Origin: Ustulina deusta
Taxonomy: Eukaryota; Ascomycota; Sordariomycetes; Xylariales; Xylariaceae
Assembly (NCBI GenBank): GCA_023159155.1
Contig: JAJNNX010000001.1
Location: 3,100,001 to 3,164,000, forward strand
DNA: 64,000 bases
Direction of reading: 5' to 3'
Position numbers and translations under genes: made by a program. The notes under the pieces are model-generated. The model was not told the DNA's origin. It worked only from the letters and a program-made list of their open reading frames with translations, and did no database searches. Below are positions 61,373-64,000 of the stretch, piece after piece. Positions within the stretch are counted from its first letter, which is position 1; every line of letters begins with the position of its first letter.

Positions 61373-63175
61373 CATTTAACTTTTTGCCTTGCATTAAGTA
61401 TTGTCGTTTTTGAACTTTTCTAGCTGTCAATAAATATGTTTAGTATAAGGTGTTAAATTTTTTTTAGAGAAAATAAAAAGGAGAAAAGAAGAAAAGAGCA
61501 TATTTTAGAGACTTTCTGCTCTAAATTGTCACTGTTGTGTAAGAAGAGATATATTTCATTGATACCTTATCCCCGCTTGAATATGACGAACAGTGTTAGG
61601 TGCGTCTTCAGTGCGCGTTCCAAAGATGTTAGTTTCGACGGAAGTCAAGTAGTGTAGACCTTGATCTTATCCTAATAGCCGACAGGGAATGACACTATTT
61701 AGGTTACAATTCCATTCTAGTGTACGCCTAGCTGTGTATGCTCTATCATACCTACAATCGTCCTATACACGTTCCTATTACAAGAGGAGTAGCGCTGGTT
61801 GGCACCTCGGTACCTTTTGGGAACTCGAACTATCATGTATTGAGAAGTAGAGTTGCATTGGCTGTATCCAATACTGCCTTCTCTTGTTGCCTACGATCAG
61901 CCAGACGAGTGAACTTAAAAGTGCAGTGCTTTTACTTTTATTCATGTAATGCACCTTCTGATTGCTACCTACTTAGGAATGGGAGATAATCAGTATATTC
62001 AATATGGCAATCTGATTTTAAGCTCGAAGTAGACGCGTGAAGATGACAAACCATTCCCACTCCCGGAGGATCATATCGGAAACTGGCACAGTCGTACGAC
62101 CCCTGGTTAAAAAAAATAAAAAATAGCTTGGGCTTAGCTCAACATTGAGCAAATCTTGGGGCGGGAAACGCCGAGTTTACGTGAAAAGAGTAAATATAAA
62201 ATAGCTGAGAAGGCACTGTATTATAGGACGTTATCTCGGAACTAGTGCAGAGACAGACAAATAATGATTCCTGCTGCCTACCAAAGGAACGCGTATGATT
62301 TTTGGTTCTGCCTGACACTCCACTCAGAACATAGCCCGCGTACGTACGTCATGCGGGCAATGATCGGATAATAACACCGTGGTAGGCGTCTTGGGTAAGG
62401 TGAGCTATGGCCTGTTCAATTTGCCAGCCGGCGTACACTACCGAAGATTTCCCTTCAATTTGAGATGAGAGAGAGTCTAGCTATGTATAGAGAGATATAC
62501 TACACTAGACCGGACTAGAACCACATCATTTGAGGCGCGGAAGGACGAAGCGAGCTGTGCCTCCCGTATAGGCACGTCCCCAGATGTGGAACTGCCCCAA
62601 AATCAACCAGTAATGCGGTGGCGGAAGGCGACGTGGAAGACAAGACTGACGCTACCTATCACCATCCAGCATCTGGCCCCGGTCTAGTGTTGAGTCGACG
62701 GTCGAAAAACGCGATACCTAGAGCAGAGCCACCGTGAAGGGCCCGAACCTTCGCCTTATAATTATTGCTTTCGACGGACCCCTGGGAGACGTCGAAATAT
62801 TTCGAGGGAGATGTAAGTGAGCGGAAGCACCGTCACACTTTCTGCATCAACGCGCTCTGTCTTACTGTTCCTCGCTTTACCCCATAGATTATCGCCTTTT
62901 CTTATCTGACTGGTCGTCCATGCTGTCCGACTCTGTATGATTTTGCCTGCCTCTTTTGGTTCTTCAAACCCGAGGAAACAAGATCTCGGCGCTCACGCCA
63001 TTGTTTATCCGTCTAGAAAGTCGCCCTAGGATTCCTTATTACCCCCCTCTAACCCTGCAGATCTCAAGTCCGTCTGTGCAAGCTTCATTTCCTTGATCTT
63101 CAGCGCTACATTTAAATCGAGAATTACGACCGTTTCCGGTGGGCGGTTGCAGCCAACTGCAGGAAACCCTGCATA
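61373..63175. other. Intergenic region upstream of DUF2985 gene
   Basis: 1.8 kb, AT-rich up to about 62200, then more GC-rich and pyrimidine-rich towards 63170, fitting a promoter and leader. Open frame 61738-61989 has no recognisable domain. Nothing else was identified. Confidence 0.55.
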
Positions 63176-64000
63176 ATGGCGGCGTCAGAACCACCTGCCG
63201 CTCTTGTTGAGCGTACAAAAAAGACACCGCATGAGACTATCGAGCGAACGACGTCCTCATCATCCATTCAGCAGCATGGGTCCATTCCCAGCCAAAGAGC
63301 ACAGAGCTCGCCCGATCAGCCCCATGAACCAACCATCACCACACTTGGGACGGGCGAGTACACCAATGGCTACCATTTCCCACCCAGGTACCCGATTAAG
63401 GAGCAAATCCAATGGGGCTTAATTGCGTTCTGGGACTTCTACAACACAGGCTTTGGCCTCTTCCTCACAATATACGCACTGCTCGTCGTCGGTTGGGGTT
63501 TTCTGATTGTGCTTCTAATTGGGGAGGCAGCGCCTCAACTGTGTTGGATTCATGGGAAGTACGACTGTGATAACATCGACTCCCCGCGACGGATTTGGAT
63601 CGAAATCGACTCGCAGGTCTTAACGGCTCTTTTCAGTGCCACGGCGTTTGGATTGGCCCCTTGGCGCATCCGCGACCTCTATCTCCTACTTCGATATCGT
63701 ATACATAAAGATCAGAAAGCCTTGCGGAGACTTGCGGGAGTCCACCGGACTTGGCTACGTCTTGAGGGCTCCGATCAGCTGCCACCAACGCTTGGTCCGA
63801 AGAACATCGAAGAAACCACATTACCTTTCGACGAGAACAGTGTCCCATACCCTCTAGAGACCATCTCTGATCCTCCACCGACTGGTGTCCGGGCGCCGCC
63901 CTCCAAGCTCTGGAAAATGGACTTTATCGCCTGGTTCAACATCTGGTATACCGTATTTCAGGGCTTCTTAGCTGGCTTCATGTGGGCTTTAAGTCGCTAT
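63176..64000 (+). CDS. DUF2985-type integral membrane protein (partial, runs off window)
   Basis: The frame is open from the ATG at 63176 to the last base, 275 codons, so the 3' part is missing. The N-terminal ~75 residues are polar and Ser/Thr-rich (ERTTSSSSIQQHGS). Three hydrophobic segments follow: TGFGLFLTIYALLVVGWGFL with IVLLIG, then SQVLTALFSATAFGLAPWRI, and FNIWYTVFQGFLAGFMWALS at the edge. The segment QIQWGLIAFWDFYNTGFGLF and the motif WIEIDSQVLTALFS followed by APWRIRDLYLLLRYR resemble fungal DUF2985 proteins, whose function is unknown. No intron is needed in the visible part. Confidence 0.82.
   Translation, partial: MAASEPPAALVERTKKTPHETIERTTSSSSIQQHGSIPSQRAQSSPDQPHEPTITTLGTGEYTNGYHFPPRYPIKEQIQWGLIAFWDFYNTGFGLFLTIYALLVVGWGFLIVLLIGEAAPQLCWIHGKYDCDNIDSPRRIWIEIDSQVLTALFSATAFGLAPWRIRDLYLLLRYRIHKDQKALRRLAGVHRTWLRLEGSDQLPPTLGPKNIEETTLPFDENSVPYPLETISDPPPTGVRAPPSKLWKMDFIAWFNIWYTVFQGFLAGFMWALSRY

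Overview
The window is a piece of a filamentous ascomycete chromosome, most likely Sordariomycetes. Genes are interrupted by short introns of about 50-150 nt with GTANGT-type donors, there is no operon structure, and the set includes fungal-type genes: a HET-domain protein, PalB/Rim13 calpain, a group I G-alpha, a GH28 polygalacturonase and a (6-4)-type photolyase. Spacers carry many short TAGGTA/TACCTA words. I cannot name a genus. I rebuilt the exon structures by hand from splice sites, reading-frame continuity and family similarity; every complete model closes in frame. That is consistency, not proof.

Layout. 1-0.85 kb: 5' part of a G-alpha gene on the minus strand, cut by the window edge. 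5.7-6.8 kb: DUF1771/Smr protein ending in a CaaX-like tail. 8.4-10.8 kb: solitary HET protein. 11.7-13.0 kb: secreted polygalacturonase (minus). 14.2-16.2 kb: cryptochrome/photolyase. 16.9-17.9 kb: an unrecognised one-TM protein and an overlapping small ORF. 18.4-18.9 kb: MIC10 (minus), divergent from URB2 (19.3-23.7 kb), which converges on NRDE2 (23.9-27.2 kb, minus). 28.1-30.9 kb: CLC chloride transporter, converging on the TFIIIC TPR subunit Sfc4/Tfc4 (31.9-36.0 kb, minus). 36.8-38.8 kb: VTS1 (minus). 42.0-42.5 kb: ribosomal protein eL29 in four exons (minus). 43.1-44.3 kb: PMP47/ANT1-type peroxisomal carrier (minus), divergent from palB (45.3-48.0 kb). 49.9-51.6 kb: C2H2 zinc-finger protein (minus). 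51.6-58.9 kb: long stretch without a supportable gene. 58.9-60.4 kb: seven-exon zinc alcohol dehydrogenase, 51 bp from the convergent SEN15 gene. 61.25-61.34 kb: intron-containing tRNA-Leu(AAG). 63.2-64.0 kb: 5' part of a DUF2985 membrane protein running off the end.

The genes do not form one pathway. They are largely housekeeping functions (rRNA processing, Pol III transcription, tRNA splicing, translation, mitochondrial cristae, peroxisomes, RNA regulation) mixed with fungal lifestyle genes (HET, polygalacturonase, photolyase, pH signalling, G protein). A small functional echo is that an intron-containing tRNA-Leu gene, one subunit of the endonuclease that would cut that intron (SEN15), and a subunit of the factor that binds its promoter (Sfc4) all lie in this window. 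I found no strong case for a wholly new system. The best leads are the CaaX-tailed Smr protein, the overlapping membrane-protein locus, the repeated intergenic TAGGTA motif and the 7-kb gene-free block.
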